64,000 nucleotides of DNA from Bradyrhizobiaceae bacterium (GCA_024103135.1 JAGFIZ010000025.1:21861-85860); one strand, 5' to 3'; counted from the stretch's first letter, positions 8,467-17,804 are shown. The notes: generated by a model not told the origin, from the letters alone. Made by a program: numbers and translations.

Positions 8467-9843
8467 CTACCGATGTGCAGGACTAATCGGCGAATGGCTT
8501 AGTGGCTTTACATGCGACATTGCCTTGTCCAAGGCCTGCAATGCCCTGCCACTGGTCCAATCCATTTTGACCTCTTGAATCTCAAGTAGCGAATCAACAA
8601 GCTGTGCGTTGGCCCGGCTTATACGCTGGGCTTCGCTATACGGCACATCTTCGTGGAACGTTACCAAGGAGTATTGTGGCACAAACTTGTCCGGATACCG
8701 TTGGTGCAGGAATGCCTCAAGCTGCTTGCGTCGCAAGAAATGCACGTCGGCTACCTTATCTCGCATTTCAACAAAGTTCTCGATAGCAAGGTCGGCAATA
8801 GCATCAGCGTCCGGCTTGCGATACTGCATGTACAACTGCATGGCTTCTGGCCATGAGTCGTGCGTTTCTGTAAGACAGTCAAGCAACACTCGGCAGTCTT
8901 CGAAGCCGCAGTTCATTCCCTGTCCGTAAAACGGCACTACGGCATGTGCAGCATCACCGATGAGCATGACGTTGTTCATCGTCCAAGGTGAACACTTGAC
9001 GGTAACGAGCGACGACTCCGGGTTGGTGAAGAAGTCTTCCATCAGTGTTGGCATGAGCGGTAACACGTCCGGGAAGTAACGCTCGAAGAATTCCTGCACA
9101 TCGGCTTCCGTCTTCAATGATTCAAAGCCAGGGTTTCCCTTATGCGCAAGGAACAACGTACAGGTAAACGAGCCGTCCAGATTCGGAAGAGCAATGAGCA
9201 TGAAGCTATGTCGCGGCCAGATGTGCAGAGCATTCTTTGCCATTCGAAAACCCCCGTCAGCCGCTGGTGGAATGTGCAATTCCTTGTAGCTGTGATCCAG
9301 GTATGACTGGGAGTAGGCAAACCTATCGTGTTGCTGCATGCGTGATCTGACGGCGCTAAATGCACCATCAGCGCCAATGATGATGTCGGACTTGACGTTG
9401 TATCGCTCACCAGAGTCCGTACGCTCAAACGTTGCCGTTGTAGAGTTAACGTCAATGTCGACGCAGCGTTGTTCAAACTCAATCGTCACACCATGCTGCT
9501 CGGCAATCGACATCAAGGTCTTGTTCAGCTCACCACGTGAAACGCTGTTGATTGCCTGGCCAGCAGTACCGTATGGTTGTTCGCGTAGGTTACCCTGCTC
9601 GTCGTGCATCATCCGGCAGTACATCGGAATGGCAATGCTCTGGATGTGCTTGTCGAGTCCGGCTATCTGCAGTGCGCGAAGACCACGATTGGACATAGCA
9701 AGGTTGATGGACTTGCCCGCGCTGATGGAGGCGGACCGCATATCGGGACGCCGTTCGAACATCTTCACGCTGTAACCACGTTGTGCGAGCATCGTCGCCA
9801 AAAGCGAACCCACAAGTCCTGCGCCACTTATCGAAACTGTCAT
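8467..9843 (-). CDS. kmo: Kynurenine 3-monooxygenase
   Basis: 458 residues; ATG at 9843 is chosen over an in-frame TTG one codon upstream, with GGAG about eight bases before it. SISGAGLVGSLLATMLAQRGY at the N-terminus is the Rossmann FAD-binding motif, and GDAAHAVVPFYGQGMNCGFEDC is the second FAD motif highly typical of eukaryote-like KMO. The enzyme hydroxylates kynurenine using FAD, NADPH and oxygen, a step from tryptophan towards NAD or towards acetyl-CoA. No other kynurenine gene is adjacent. A glutaryl-CoA-dehydrogenase-like gene lies 32 kb away. It is separated by 58 bases from the 3' end of the preceding operon and probably has its own leader, which can form two alternative hairpins. 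Confidence 0.9.
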   Translation of the reverse strand: MTVSISGAGLVGSLLATMLAQRGYSVKMFERRPDMRSASISAGKSINLAMSNRGLRALQIAGLDKHIQSIAIPMYCRMMHDEQGNLREQPYGTAGQAINSVSRGELNKTLMSIAEQHGVTIEFEQRCVDIDVNSTTATFERTDSGERYNVKSDIIIGADGAFSAVRSRMQQHDRFAYSQSYLDHSYKELHIPPAADGGFRMAKNALHIWPRHSFMLIALPNLDGSFTCTLFLAHKGNPGFESLKTEADVQEFFERYFPDVLPLMPTLMEDFFTNPESSLVTVKCSPWTMNNVMLIGDAAHAVVPFYGQGMNCGFEDCRVLLDCLTETHDSWPEAMQLYMQYRKPDADAIADLAIENFVEMRDKVADVHFLRRKQLEAFLHQRYPDKFVPQYSLVTFHEDVPYSEAQRISRANAQLVDSLLEIQEVKMDWTSGRALQALDKAMSHVKPLSHSPISPAHR

Positions 9844-9860
9844 CAATTCTCCAATGAACG

Positions 9861-9889
9861 GTCAGAGCAAAGCACTCTGACGTAGAGTG
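9861..9889 (-). promoter_or_regulatory. Two mutually exclusive hairpins in the kmo leader
   Basis: In the kmo 5' leader, GTCAGAG and CTCTGAC (plus-strand 9861-9867 and 9875-9881, 7-base loop) form one perfect stem, and CACTCT and AGAGTG (9873-9878 and 9884-9889, 5-base loop) form another. The two share bases 9875-9878, so only one can exist at a time. They lie about 20 bases upstream of the ATG. This could be a regulatory switch or chance. Confidence 0.3.
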
Positions 9890-9904
9890 TTACACAACTG
9901 CAAA

Positions 9905-10552
9905 CTACCGTCCAAGGTACCTTGCCATAATCGTCTCTGCTTCCTGAACATACAGATCGGCGATTTCCCTGAACGTAGGGTCAACCAATCGCACGGCCGA
10001 TCCGTTGGATGGCACTACACTAATCCACTGTGTAGATGGTTTGGGAGTAACAAACCGACCAATGGTCGTGCAGGCAACCTCAACGTCTGTATACCTGCCA
10101 TGCTGCGTCACCACGATCCTGAACGGTTGTTTGACGGATGCAGTGATTGGGACTGCACGGCTTCCTGTTGGGGTGGTTACGACCACCATGCCGCTGCCAG
10201 CCGAGATGCCCACCGTACTGTCGGCACTCACGTGAATGCGCATGGCGTTTACGCCACCCTTGGTGCTATCGTCAAACGGAGTAGACCGCATGACGAGGTC
10301 GAATCCCGTACCCTTCTCAATTAGCACCTCGGTGTCGAACTCCCCATCGGTAATCTGCTGTGCTCTAAAGGCAACCGTACCCGGTGCAGCTACGGCAAAG
10401 GCATTGGTGCCGAGTATGCGTACGTGTTCCTTGCCCGTGAGTATTCGACCTTCGATCGGGAAGTCGGCATTCTGCTGCAGTGAAAAGCGCCATGGACTGC
10501 ATGCCGTTACCACCACGGTAAACGACAACACGATGAGCGATAGTCTACTCAT
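9905..10552 (-). CDS. Putative lipoprotein of unknown function
   Basis: 215 residues from the ATG at 10552, which overlaps the stop of the upstream gene by eight bases; the open frame runs further upstream, but only this start gives a lipoprotein signal (IVLSFTVVVTACSPW, lipobox TAC). The mature part is predicted beta-rich, with EFDTEVLIEKGTGFDLVMRS and a regular alternation of hydrophobic residues suggestive of a concanavalin-like fold, but I cannot name a family. Last gene of the minus-strand envelope operon that begins at trmB. Confidence 0.7.
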   Translation of the reverse strand: MSRLSLIVLSFTVVVTACSPWRFSLQQNADFPIEGRILTGKEHVRILGTNAFAVAAPGTVAFRAQQITDGEFDTEVLIEKGTGFDLVMRSTPFDDSTKGGVNAMRIHVSADSTVGISAGSGMVVVTTPTGSRAVPITASVKQPFRIVVTQHGRYTDVEVACTTIGRFVTPKPSTQWISVVPSNGSAVRLVDPTFREIADLYVQEAETIMARYLGR

Positions 10553-11936
10553 GCGGCAGGTTCCTTCCGTATCGAAGGTCGCCACGACCAAATATCTTGT
10601 CAAACACCGATAGTCCGATACCTGCATAGAACACGCTAAAGTCACGCGATACCTGGGGCAGTCCCACAAGGTCGAAGTTTTCCGGTGACGCAGGTGTACC
10701 ACTCATGTAGGCCGCGAGCACAGTGAGTCCAAGCTGGTTGTTAAAGGGCAGAGCAGCGCGGACGCCAATCTGGATGTACGACGATGGAGCGAAAGCCACT
10801 TCTGCAAAGGGTTCGACAGTAAACTTGCCGCTGCCTGGCTGCCAGAAATAGCCAACACGAATTGGTAAGCATGCCAAGGCATACTCGCGCACACCGGCAA
10901 TGATGAACGACATGGCACTGGTGCCAACGTAGAAGCGATAGTCAAGCGCAGGAATGGCAACCTTTGCATTCAAAGCATGAGCAGAGAAACCATTGATCGG
11001 ACTCTGCTTGTCGGCATTAGCGTTCTTCCTTGAAAAGAATGAGCTATCCGCACTCGAAGAAATGAACACGAAGTCAAGTGCGCCAATCTCCCAGCCACTG
11101 TGCTCGTGATCCTTCCATTCGACTTCTAGTTCGTCTTCCTGGTTCAGGAAGTCCAGCAGTCCAACGCCAACACCAAGGTATGGGAAGTTGACGCCTCGAG
11201 ATTCACCACTAAACAAACTGGTCTGACCATACACATAGCCAGCAGTCAGGCGCAGGTTGACGCCAGCCAGACTACCGATCTCCGCTGCAACGTTCAGGTG
11301 TGCGTAGGCCGATGGAACAAAGGCAACATGGAATCCTGGCGTAACGGCAACGTAGGGGATCTTGCTGCGGAAGTAGTAACGCTTTCTGATCGACATTACG
11401 CCAATGCCCGTAAGCGTGTTTTCAGCGTCGTCATCAGGAGCAAACCGTTCCCATGCCGTGAGACCATACGTCCAGTTAGGATCGTCTCCCAAAAAGTTCA
11501 GCTTCCACTCGCCGATACCAACCTTGTACTGATAACCAGCAAACAGTTTGTTGCCTTCCGGATCGGGCTTTATACCAAAGAGCAATTCATCCAGGTCCAT
11601 GAACATGCCGAACAAACCAGTCTGAGTGCTGTTGCCGCTAAGCTGCGAGCCAATCAGACCAACACCTTCCCAAGCAGCTAGGCGGATGAAGCCAGGATAC
11701 TCTCTCGTCTCCACACTATCATACTGCAGCATGTTACGTTCTACCGAAACCGTGCGTGACGAAGGATAGATGATGCCGTTATTCCTGTCGTTCGGTTGGT
11801 TGGTTACCTGCTCGGTAATCAGTGAGTCAACCTCCGTGATGGTGTACCGATCTTCTTCAATGCGTGTGATTGAGCCACATGCAGTAATCAGAAGCGATAG
11901 CACGGCAGCCACGACTATCATGTATTGATGTTTCAT
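10545..11936 (-). CDS. Outer-membrane barrel-like lipoprotein
   Basis: 463 residues. The N-terminus MKHQYMIVVAAVLSLLITACGS is a lipoprotein signal with lipobox ITAC. The mature protein has about 12-16 alternating hydrophobic strands with aromatic girdle residues (for example RLTAGYVYGQTS, YRFYVGTSAMSF, FSVFYAGIGLSV), as in outer-membrane barrels of Bacteroidota. No named family is recognised. It shares ATGA with the stop of the FAH-family gene upstream and overlaps the following lipoprotein gene by eight bases, so these proteins are probably made together. Confidence 0.75.
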   Translation of the reverse strand: MKHQYMIVVAAVLSLLITACGSITRIEEDRYTITEVDSLITEQVTNQPNDRNNGIIYPSSRTVSVERNMLQYDSVETREYPGFIRLAAWEGVGLIGSQLSGNSTQTGLFGMFMDLDELLFGIKPDPEGNKLFAGYQYKVGIGEWKLNFLGDDPNWTYGLTAWERFAPDDDAENTLTGIGVMSIRKRYYFRSKIPYVAVTPGFHVAFVPSAYAHLNVAAEIGSLAGVNLRLTAGYVYGQTSLFSGESRGVNFPYLGVGVGLLDFLNQEDELEVEWKDHEHSGWEIGALDFVFISSSADSSFFSRKNANADKQSPINGFSAHALNAKVAIPALDYRFYVGTSAMSFIIAGVREYALACLPIRVGYFWQPGSGKFTVEPFAEVAFAPSSYIQIGVRAALPFNNQLGLTVLAAYMSGTPASPENFDLVGLPQVSRDFSVFYAGIGLSVFDKIFGRGDLRYGRNLPHE

Positions 11937-12595
11937 GCGAACCTCACCGTAAGCTCGGTCAATTTGTCTAAGCTGGCTCGTACGACGTCACCCGCAACAA
12001 CGGGTCCCACACCGTGCGGTGTGCCCGTAAATATTGCATCACCAGCTCTAAGCGAAAACGTCGCAGCAAGAAATGAAATCAAGTGTGGTATGCTCCGTTC
12101 CATCTGGTCGGTTGATTCTTGCTGACGTAACTGTCCATTTACTTCCAACCGCAGATTCCATGGCCCCCTTCCACTTTCTGATAGGGGAACGATGGGACTT
12201 ACGGGTGCAGAGCCAATCCAGCTCTTGCTGATAGCCCAAGGATCACCGTTGATCTTGGCATCGCGTTGTACGTCACGTGCGGTAAGGTCCAGGCCTACAC
12301 CTACACCGGCAAGCACGTCCCATGCATCGTCATCGGCAACCTCCCACACGTCCTTGCCAACAACAAGTACAAGCTCGACCTCATGGTGAACATTGCTGCT
12401 GAACCGAGGTAAGGCAATGGTGAACCCCGTTGGCATATAGGCGGCAGGGGGCTTGATAAACACTACAGGATTGGGTGTGTGCGGCGCTCCCATCTCTTCG
12501 GAATGCAACGTGTAGTTGCGTCCGATGCAATACATCGTGCCAATGGGAAGGTTGCCCGTAGGGAGGAACCAGGTACGATTATCGGGTAGTGCCAC
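11933..12595 (-). CDS. Fumarylacetoacetate hydrolase (FAH) family protein
   Basis: 220 residues with a GTG start that overlaps the last 17 bases of the PBP1A gene. YCIGRNYTLHSEEMGAP and HHEVELVLVVGKD are the conserved FAH-family segments; Glu residues in VELVLV and the downstream Asp (GLDLTARDVQ) are typical Mg2+ ligands, and FTGTPHGVGPV near the C-terminus closes the fold. Enzymes of this family include acylpyruvases, oxaloacetate tautomerase/decarboxylases and HpcE-type isomerases. Short 220-residue forms like this are usually YcgM/FAHD1-like. Its place between PBP1A and envelope lipoproteins gives no metabolic hint, so the substrate is open. Confidence 0.85.
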   Translation of the reverse strand: MALPDNRTWFLPTGNLPIGTMYCIGRNYTLHSEEMGAPHTPNPVVFIKPPAAYMPTGFTIALPRFSSNVHHEVELVLVVGKDVWEVADDDAWDVLAGVGVGLDLTARDVQRDAKINGDPWAISKSWIGSAPVSPIVPLSESGRGPWNLRLEVNGQLRQQESTDQMERSIPHLISFLAATFSLRAGDAIFTGTPHGVGPVVAGDVVRASLDKLTELTVRFA

Positions 12596-14720
12596 TGTCG
12601 GAGTCTTCTTGAGTTGAGCTGAGTTCGTTGGGAGGATTGATGATGTCTTCTACACGCACACTGTCTTCAGAAGCTGCTTGCGTCGGGAACTTGCTTGCGC
12701 GGTAGGGGAGGTTTGGGTCAGCAGAGACCTTCTGCATGAGACGTCCCCAAATCGGTGCTGCAGCACGTCCGCCCTGTCCGTAATCACCGGTGAAGTGAAC
12801 GCGTCGGTCGTCGAACCCTGTCCACACTCCTGCCACCAGCTTTGGCGTAAACCCAACGAACCAGGCATCGGCAAAATCATTGGTCGTACCAGTCTTCCCG
12901 GCAGCATCGCCTTTGTAAAACTGTCGTACCCGCGAACCTGTGCCGCCATCTACCACACCACGCATCATACCCATCATTGAGTAGGCTACCTTGGCGCTTA
13001 ATGCATCTTCGACCTTGGTGGGGAGCTTGGCTTCCCAGAGGACGTTGCCCAGCTTGTCTTCAATGCGGGTGATGGCTACAGGGGGGACGCTGAGCCCCAT
13101 GTTGACGAAGGGGATGTAGGCAGCGGTAAGTTCAAGAGGTGATACTTCTACGGCACCCAAGGCAATTGATGGTACGGCATGCAGCGTACTCGTTATGCCC
13201 ATGCGCCTGCAGAGGTCAACGACGGCAATAGGATTCGTCACTCCGGTGATCAGTCGAGCAGCAACGGTGTTAACCGAGAGCTTCAGACCTTGTCGTAGCG
13301 ACATCATGCCACCGTCCTTACTTGCACCTCGGGGCGACCAAACGGTGCCGGACGGTAGAGTAATGGAGAATGGTCCACTGTCGACCAATGAATCAGGAGA
13401 TAGTCCTGACTCCAATGCCGACGCATAGAGGAATGGTTTGAACGATGAGCCTGGCTGTCTGCGGATTTGTGTGACGTGATTCAACGAGTATCGTGCTGCC
13501 GGATCAAGCTTCATTGCCTGTGGTGATGCGCCGACCATGCCCAGGATGGCTCCAGTGTGAGCGTCGATAACAACAACACCTGCCTGGATTGTCGACGTGA
13601 TGCGACGCACACTGTCAACGAATGATTTGTTGCGACTGAGCTTTCGTACCAATGCATCTCGTTCCGATGCCGAAGCACTGATATACTCAGGACGTTGCCT
13701 AATGGCCTTGAGCACGAGTTTGGACAGCACTTGTTTGTTGGCAGTCCACGACCAACTATTGTCAAACAGCTTCTGATACTGAGAGAGATGCTCTGCAACG
13801 GCCTCATTGGCGTAACGCTGTACGCGCGAGTTCAGCGTTGTTGTGATGACCAAGCCGTCACGGTAGAGATCATGTCCGGCCAGTCGTTCTGCCCACTCCC
13901 CGTCCCTCCCAAGCTGCTGTCTGATCATCTCGACGAAGTGTGGAGCAATACCGCGTGCTACGTCTGTCGGTGCGGGTCGGTTAAGCGACTCCGTGCTTGC
14001 CTTTGCATAAACGTCAGGCGTGATGTAGCCTTCGTCTCTCATCATGGACAGGATGAGATTGCGTCGGGCAATCCCGGCACTATCGTCACGATTGTATCGC
14101 TCCGGTGCCTTGAACAATCCTACCAGGTAGGCACACTCGGCAGTAGTGAGCTGCATTGGCTCCTTGTTGAAGTACGTGTTGCTAGCAACGCGTAGTCCAA
14201 ATGCCCCCTTCCCGTAGTATACCGTGTTTGCATACATCTCCAGGATTTCGTTCTTGGTGTAGGTGCGCTCGATCTGTAGAGCCGTCCACGCCTCACGAAT
14301 CTTCCGAGCTAACGATTGTTCGCGTTTGAAATACAGGTTCAATGCTAGCTGCTGCGTGATGGTGCTTGCACCTTCACGCGTTTCCATCGCCGCAACGTTC
14401 TTGACTGCTGCCTTGAAGATTCGCATCACATGCACACCCCAATGGTCGCGGAATGCTCTGTCTTCCGTTGCAATCAGTGCATGGATAAAGTCCGAAGGAA
14501 TACTGTCGTACGGCACATACGTCCGCCTGGTTGTAGCAAAATGATCCAGCACCACACCATCGGCACTCAGAACCTGCGTGGCCAGATCTTGTCGTGGGTT
14601 CTCCAACTCTTGAAGTGTGGGCAGACCGCTTGAGAGCACGATGATGATGTACACGCCGGTACAGAGAAACAGTGCCAACGTGCCGTAGAGAACGATGCGC
14701 CATGCTCGTGAGGGGTTCAT
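12579..14720 (-). CDS. Penicillin-binding protein 1A (class A PBP)
   Basis: 713 residues: cytoplasmic start, one membrane anchor (about 9-30), glycosyltransferase family 51 domain (about 45-225) with catalytic Glu86 in ATEDRAF and the GASTITQQLALN motif, and a transpeptidase domain with Ser425 (GSSFKP, SxxK), S482-V-N and K609-T-G-T. All catalytic motifs are intact. It polymerises and crosslinks peptidoglycan in the periplasm. Starts within ATGA shared with the OmpA-family gene upstream, so a peptidoglycan synthase and a peptidoglycan-binding lipoprotein are translationally coupled. The acidic Ser/Asp-rich last 25 residues are not part of the fold. Confidence 0.93.
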   Translation of the reverse strand: MNPSRAWRIVLYGTLALFLCTGVYIIIVLSSGLPTLQELENPRQDLATQVLSADGVVLDHFATTRRTYVPYDSIPSDFIHALIATEDRAFRDHWGVHVMRIFKAAVKNVAAMETREGASTITQQLALNLYFKREQSLARKIREAWTALQIERTYTKNEILEMYANTVYYGKGAFGLRVASNTYFNKEPMQLTTAECAYLVGLFKAPERYNRDDSAGIARRNLILSMMRDEGYITPDVYAKASTESLNRPAPTDVARGIAPHFVEMIRQQLGRDGEWAERLAGHDLYRDGLVITTTLNSRVQRYANEAVAEHLSQYQKLFDNSWSWTANKQVLSKLVLKAIRQRPEYISASASERDALVRKLSRNKSFVDSVRRITSTIQAGVVVIDAHTGAILGMVGASPQAMKLDPAARYSLNHVTQIRRQPGSSFKPFLYASALESGLSPDSLVDSGPFSITLPSGTVWSPRGASKDGGMMSLRQGLKLSVNTVAARLITGVTNPIAVVDLCRRMGITSTLHAVPSIALGAVEVSPLELTAAYIPFVNMGLSVPPVAITRIEDKLGNVLWEAKLPTKVEDALSAKVAYSMMGMMRGVVDGGTGSRVRQFYKGDAAGKTGTTNDFADAWFVGFTPKLVAGVWTGFDDRRVHFTGDYGQGGRAAAPIWGRLMQKVSADPNLPYRASKFPTQAASEDSVRVEDIINPPNELSSTQEDSDSGTTR

Positions 14721-16417
14721 TCTTGCATGACCTTTACTAGTTCTACACGACGTGCTCGTTTACGCCAGAGGATGATGCTTTCGCCCTTTCGTCGGGCGGG
14801 GAGTAGCGTCTCACCTGCCGACCTTCCTTCGAGAATCTCGCGTGGAGCCCCTCGGGATACGAGTTGATTGATGATGAAGTCGACGCGATTCTTTCCAAGG
14901 ACAAGATTGTTAGCGTCGGTATCTACGTCGTCGGTATGACCAATGAGTACGATCCTCCGTAAACGATTCCCGCTTGCCTTGATGTTGGCAGCCAGGTCAT
15001 CCAATGCCTGTTGCCATGTGGTTGATGTTTCCAGTCCATTGCTATCAAGCACGTTTGGATAGGGCTTGTCGAAGATTGCCGTAGGGAAGTTCACACGAAG
15101 CACAAACGTTGTTGGTAGTGAAAGTGGTTTTTCGATACGGACAGTGTCAGCCGAACGTCCAGGCCGCAACTCTACATGCGTATTCGTCGAAGGTACGGTG
15201 ATGCGCACCTTGTCGAAAAACAACTCAGGTGTTTGCGCCTGAATGTCGATTGGCTTGTTAGGTGGAACATTGAGTTCGTAGTTACCGCTTGTATCGGTCG
15301 TTGTCTTGGCAATAACCACGTTCTCCGTAGCACTCGTGGCAGTCACATCAGCGTTAGGTACGGGCTCCTTGGTGTCTTCGCGTATCACTGTTCCCGTTAC
15401 CGTAACAAGCGGAGCATCGTTTTGCGTTGGAAGCTCAAGGTCAGGAGCAATGTCGACAATGTCCATCGTCGGCTCGTCGGTGGTAAGGCGAACAGACGTG
15501 AGCACAAACACATCGAAGTCCTTCCTTGTGGTACTGCCCCTGCTGGGCTGGTCGCTGCCATAGTACAATGTGTTGCTCGAATGCCAGGAAGGGAAGAGTT
15601 CGTCAAAAGGAGTATTGACAGGTGGACCCATGTTGCGGGGCTCGCCGAGTTCAACTACGCTATCAGCTTGAATAATGGTGGCCGAGAACAGGTCATAGCC
15701 GCCGACAGTGCTATGACCGGCAGAAGAGAACAGGAGGACTGAGTCTGCCGCGAACTGCGGACATAGCTCGTCGCACGGAGTGTTGACCACACCTTTGACT
15801 AACGACGGAGTAGACCACCCATTCTCCTTGCGTACACTGTACCACAAATCCGTACCGCCTTCGCCGCCCGGACGGTCAGAGGCAAACACCAAGATCTTGC
15901 CAGACGGACTCAGCGTTGGATGTCCGTCCCAATACAACCCCGTGTTCACAGGGAACCATCGCGAAAGGTCGGCCACGGCCACACCATTGGCAACAAAAGC
16001 CGGCACAACCGACGCATCGCCCATGACGGCAGCTGGAGCAACATTGGTTATGAAAACCGGGTTGGCTGACGACTGGCTGGTTGTTGTCACCACATCATGT
16101 CGGTCGATTTTTACTGTCGTGTACGATGCCCTAGCTGGCGTCCCCCCGCTCACGAGCAAGTTCACATCGGCATGTTTGAGCAAGCCCCATTCATGTGTAG
16201 CCGAGCTTGCGCCCAGCACTCTGCGGATGCTCCAGCGTACGGACCCGATCATTCGCGATGTATCGTACACAACGGTGTTTGTGTATCCCGGCGCACACGG
16301 TGGAGGTGCAGGTGGTGGCGGACATGGCGGAACATTCCGCTGATAGGACAGCGTTGTGCATGCCGTCAGCAGGATTGCTGCTGCGAGCGGAACGAGAAGA
16401 CTACCCAAACGTAACAT
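14717..16417 (-). CDS. OmpA-family lipoprotein with PD40 repeats and carboxypeptidase-regulatory-like domain
   Basis: About 566 residues from ATG 16417 (a start at 16435 is possible). The signal LVPLAAAILLTACTT ends in lipobox LTAC and is followed by a proline-rich linker. Then come TolB/PD40-type propeller repeats (HPTLSPSGKILVFASDRPGG; CPQFAADSVLLFSS; FPSWHSSNTLYYGSD), a CarboxypepD_reg-like module (VTGTVIREDTKEPVPNADV) and a C-terminal OmpA domain (IVLIGHTDDVDTDANNLVLGKNR) that binds peptidoglycan. This domain order is like the PorE/T9SS-associated and other OmpA proteins of Bacteroidota. The 5' end overlaps aat and the 3' end shares ATGA with PBP1A. Confidence 0.88.
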   Translation of the reverse strand: MLRLGSLLVPLAAAILLTACTTLSYQRNVPPCPPPPAPPPCAPGYTNTVVYDTSRMIGSVRWSIRRVLGASSATHEWGLLKHADVNLLVSGGTPARASYTTVKIDRHDVVTTTSQSSANPVFITNVAPAAVMGDASVVPAFVANGVAVADLSRWFPVNTGLYWDGHPTLSPSGKILVFASDRPGGEGGTDLWYSVRKENGWSTPSLVKGVVNTPCDELCPQFAADSVLLFSSAGHSTVGGYDLFSATIIQADSVVELGEPRNMGPPVNTPFDELFPSWHSSNTLYYGSDQPSRGSTTRKDFDVFVLTSVRLTTDEPTMDIVDIAPDLELPTQNDAPLVTVTGTVIREDTKEPVPNADVTATSATENVVIAKTTTDTSGNYELNVPPNKPIDIQAQTPELFFDKVRITVPSTNTHVELRPGRSADTVRIEKPLSLPTTFVLRVNFPTAIFDKPYPNVLDSNGLETSTTWQQALDDLAANIKASGNRLRRIVLIGHTDDVDTDANNLVLGKNRVDFIINQLVSRGAPREILEGRSAGETLLPARRKGESIILWRKRARRVELVKVMQE

Positions 16418-16997
16418 CGCGCAACAATGCCTCATGAAGAAGTTGTTGATAGACTCTGTCTGGTATCTCAATTGCGCCGAGCGACTCGGTGAAGTCGTTG
16501 ATGTACTGCGTATCGAGTAAGGTAAGTCCGCGTTCCCTCATCCTCGCCACCAAATGTGCGAAGGCAACCTTGCTAGCATTGCTCCGAGTGGAGAACATCG
16601 ACTCGCCGAAGAATGCACCAGCAACAGACACGCCATACAAGCCCCCTACCATGGCGTCATCCAACCACACTTCGATGGAGTGGGCAAAGCCCAGATGATG
16701 GAGCATGATATAGGCATCGATGATTTCTGGAGTGATCCACGTGTCGGCTCTCCGTGAGCATGCATGAATCACGAACGGGAAGTCGACATTCTCGGTAACT
16801 CTGAACGTACCACTAGCAATCACTTTCCGTAATGACCGTGAAATCCGCACACCATCCAGAGGTATGATTGCCCGAGGATCTGGACGGTGCCACTGCACAT
16901 TACCAGAGTGTGCCTCGGCCATTGGGAAGAAACCATTGCGGTATCCCAAGAGCAAAACCTCCGGTAAAAGAGTCGTGGTGCCTTTGCTTCTGTGCAT
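16401..16997 (-). CDS. aat: Leucyl/phenylalanyl-tRNA-protein transferase
   Basis: 198 residues from ATG 16997 (an upstream in-frame ATG at 17072 would lie within trmB). It attaches Leu or Phe from tRNA to proteins with N-terminal Arg or Lys, creating N-degrons for ClpAP. Seen motifs: GYRNGFFPMAE, VQWHRPDPRAIIPL, GFAHSIEVW, VGGLYGVSVAGAFFGESMFS and LLDTQY, the standard Aat signature set. It follows trmB by 26 bases and overlaps the OmpA-family gene, so a cytoplasmic N-degron enzyme is embedded in an envelope operon. The same arrangement seems to be simple genome compaction. Confidence 0.92.
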   Translation of the reverse strand: MHRSKGTTTLLPEVLLLGYRNGFFPMAEAHSGNVQWHRPDPRAIIPLDGVRISRSLRKVIASGTFRVTENVDFPFVIHACSRRADTWITPEIIDAYIMLHHLGFAHSIEVWLDDAMVGGLYGVSVAGAFFGESMFSTRSNASKVAFAHLVARMRERGLTLLDTQYINDFTESLGAIEIPDRVYQQLLHEALLRDVTFG

Positions 16998-17023
16998 GTG
17001 TGGTCTTGTACTAACACGTGAAT

Positions 17024-17704
17024 CTAACGGAACGCACGATACAGACCATAAGGAATACCCTTCCGGTCGCAAAAAGACTGTTGATCCGTTGGAAAATCAA
17101 AGGGCCACAGATCACGAGAAACTTCTTCGAACCGAAACACCCCATGTTCTGCAATCACATCACGCTGGTGCTCCTGAACGTCAGCCCTGTCCGATGCCAG
17201 GTACAGAATCCCGTCTACCTTCATCACACGATCAAGTTCGTCGAGTAGGGGGCTAGAGAATGCGCGACGTTTTTGATGACGTTTCTTTGGCCACGGATCG
17301 GCGAACAAGTAGACGGCTGTTTCGATGCACGAATCAGGAATCCACGACAGACCATTGGCAACCGAGTACCAGAGAGCACGAGCGTTTGGAATGTGTTCAC
17401 CGCTAACCACGCGGTTGATCCAGTTGACCAAGGTTTCTCGAACCTCCAGGCCAAGCACATTGTGCTCCGGGCGGCGGATGGCATACTGCAGCATGAAGCC
17501 ACCGCGGCCACAGCCAATGTCCAGAACTGACGGAGCATTTCCGTCGGCAAACCACAGATCCCACTGGGCCTTATCGATTTCAGGCGGGTACCATGCCGGC
17601 TGCACATGATGCTGCTCTGCAGGCAGGTAGCATTGTGGACTCACGTGGTGCCTGACCCGTGGCATCGGGTATTTGTGCAGGGGGAGATTTCGGGGCGATT
17701 GCAT
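17024..17704 (-). CDS. trmB: tRNA (guanine-N7-)-methyltransferase
   Basis: 226 residues from ATG 17704; ATG 17665 is an alternative that would better suit a leader behind the -7 box at 17710-17717. VLDIGCGRGGFML is the SAM-binding motif I and LFADPWPKKRHQKRR is the TrmB hallmark. The enzyme methylates G46 of tRNA. First gene of the minus-strand run trmB-aat-OmpA-PBP1A-FAH-lipoproteins; diverges from secD. Confidence 0.92.
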   Translation of the reverse strand: MQSPRNLPLHKYPMPRVRHHVSPQCYLPAEQHHVQPAWYPPEIDKAQWDLWFADGNAPSVLDIGCGRGGFMLQYAIRRPEHNVLGLEVRETLVNWINRVVSGEHIPNARALWYSVANGLSWIPDSCIETAVYLFADPWPKKRHQKRRAFSSPLLDELDRVMKVDGILYLASDRADVQEHQRDVIAEHGVFRFEEVSRDLWPFDFPTDQQSFCDRKGIPYGLYRAFR

Positions 17705-17709
17705 ATTCA

Positions 17710-17717
17710 CAAAACTA
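17710..17717 (-). promoter_or_regulatory. -7 box for trmB operon
   Basis: On the minus strand TAGTTTTG matches TAnnTTTG. It lies five bases before ATG 17704, so the transcript would be nearly leaderless from that start, or have a leader of about 35 bases if translation starts at 17665. No -33 element is evident. Confidence 0.35.
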
Positions 17718-17735
17718 CATTGTAGCCTTGCCGTG

Positions 17736-17743
17736 TATATTTG
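17736..17743 (+). promoter_or_regulatory. -7 box for secD operon
   Basis: TATATTTG is a perfect TAnnTTTG box, 61 bases upstream of the secD TTG start. The -33 TTG is not at the best distance (13 bases). The box faces the trmB box 19 bases away, so the two divergent promoters overlap. Confidence 0.45.
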
Positions 17744-17804
17744 CGTTCTTGTCCCGACCCTCCGGTGCTCGGTGGGTCGTTCCTGTTCGTTCCAGGAGGC
17801 ATTC

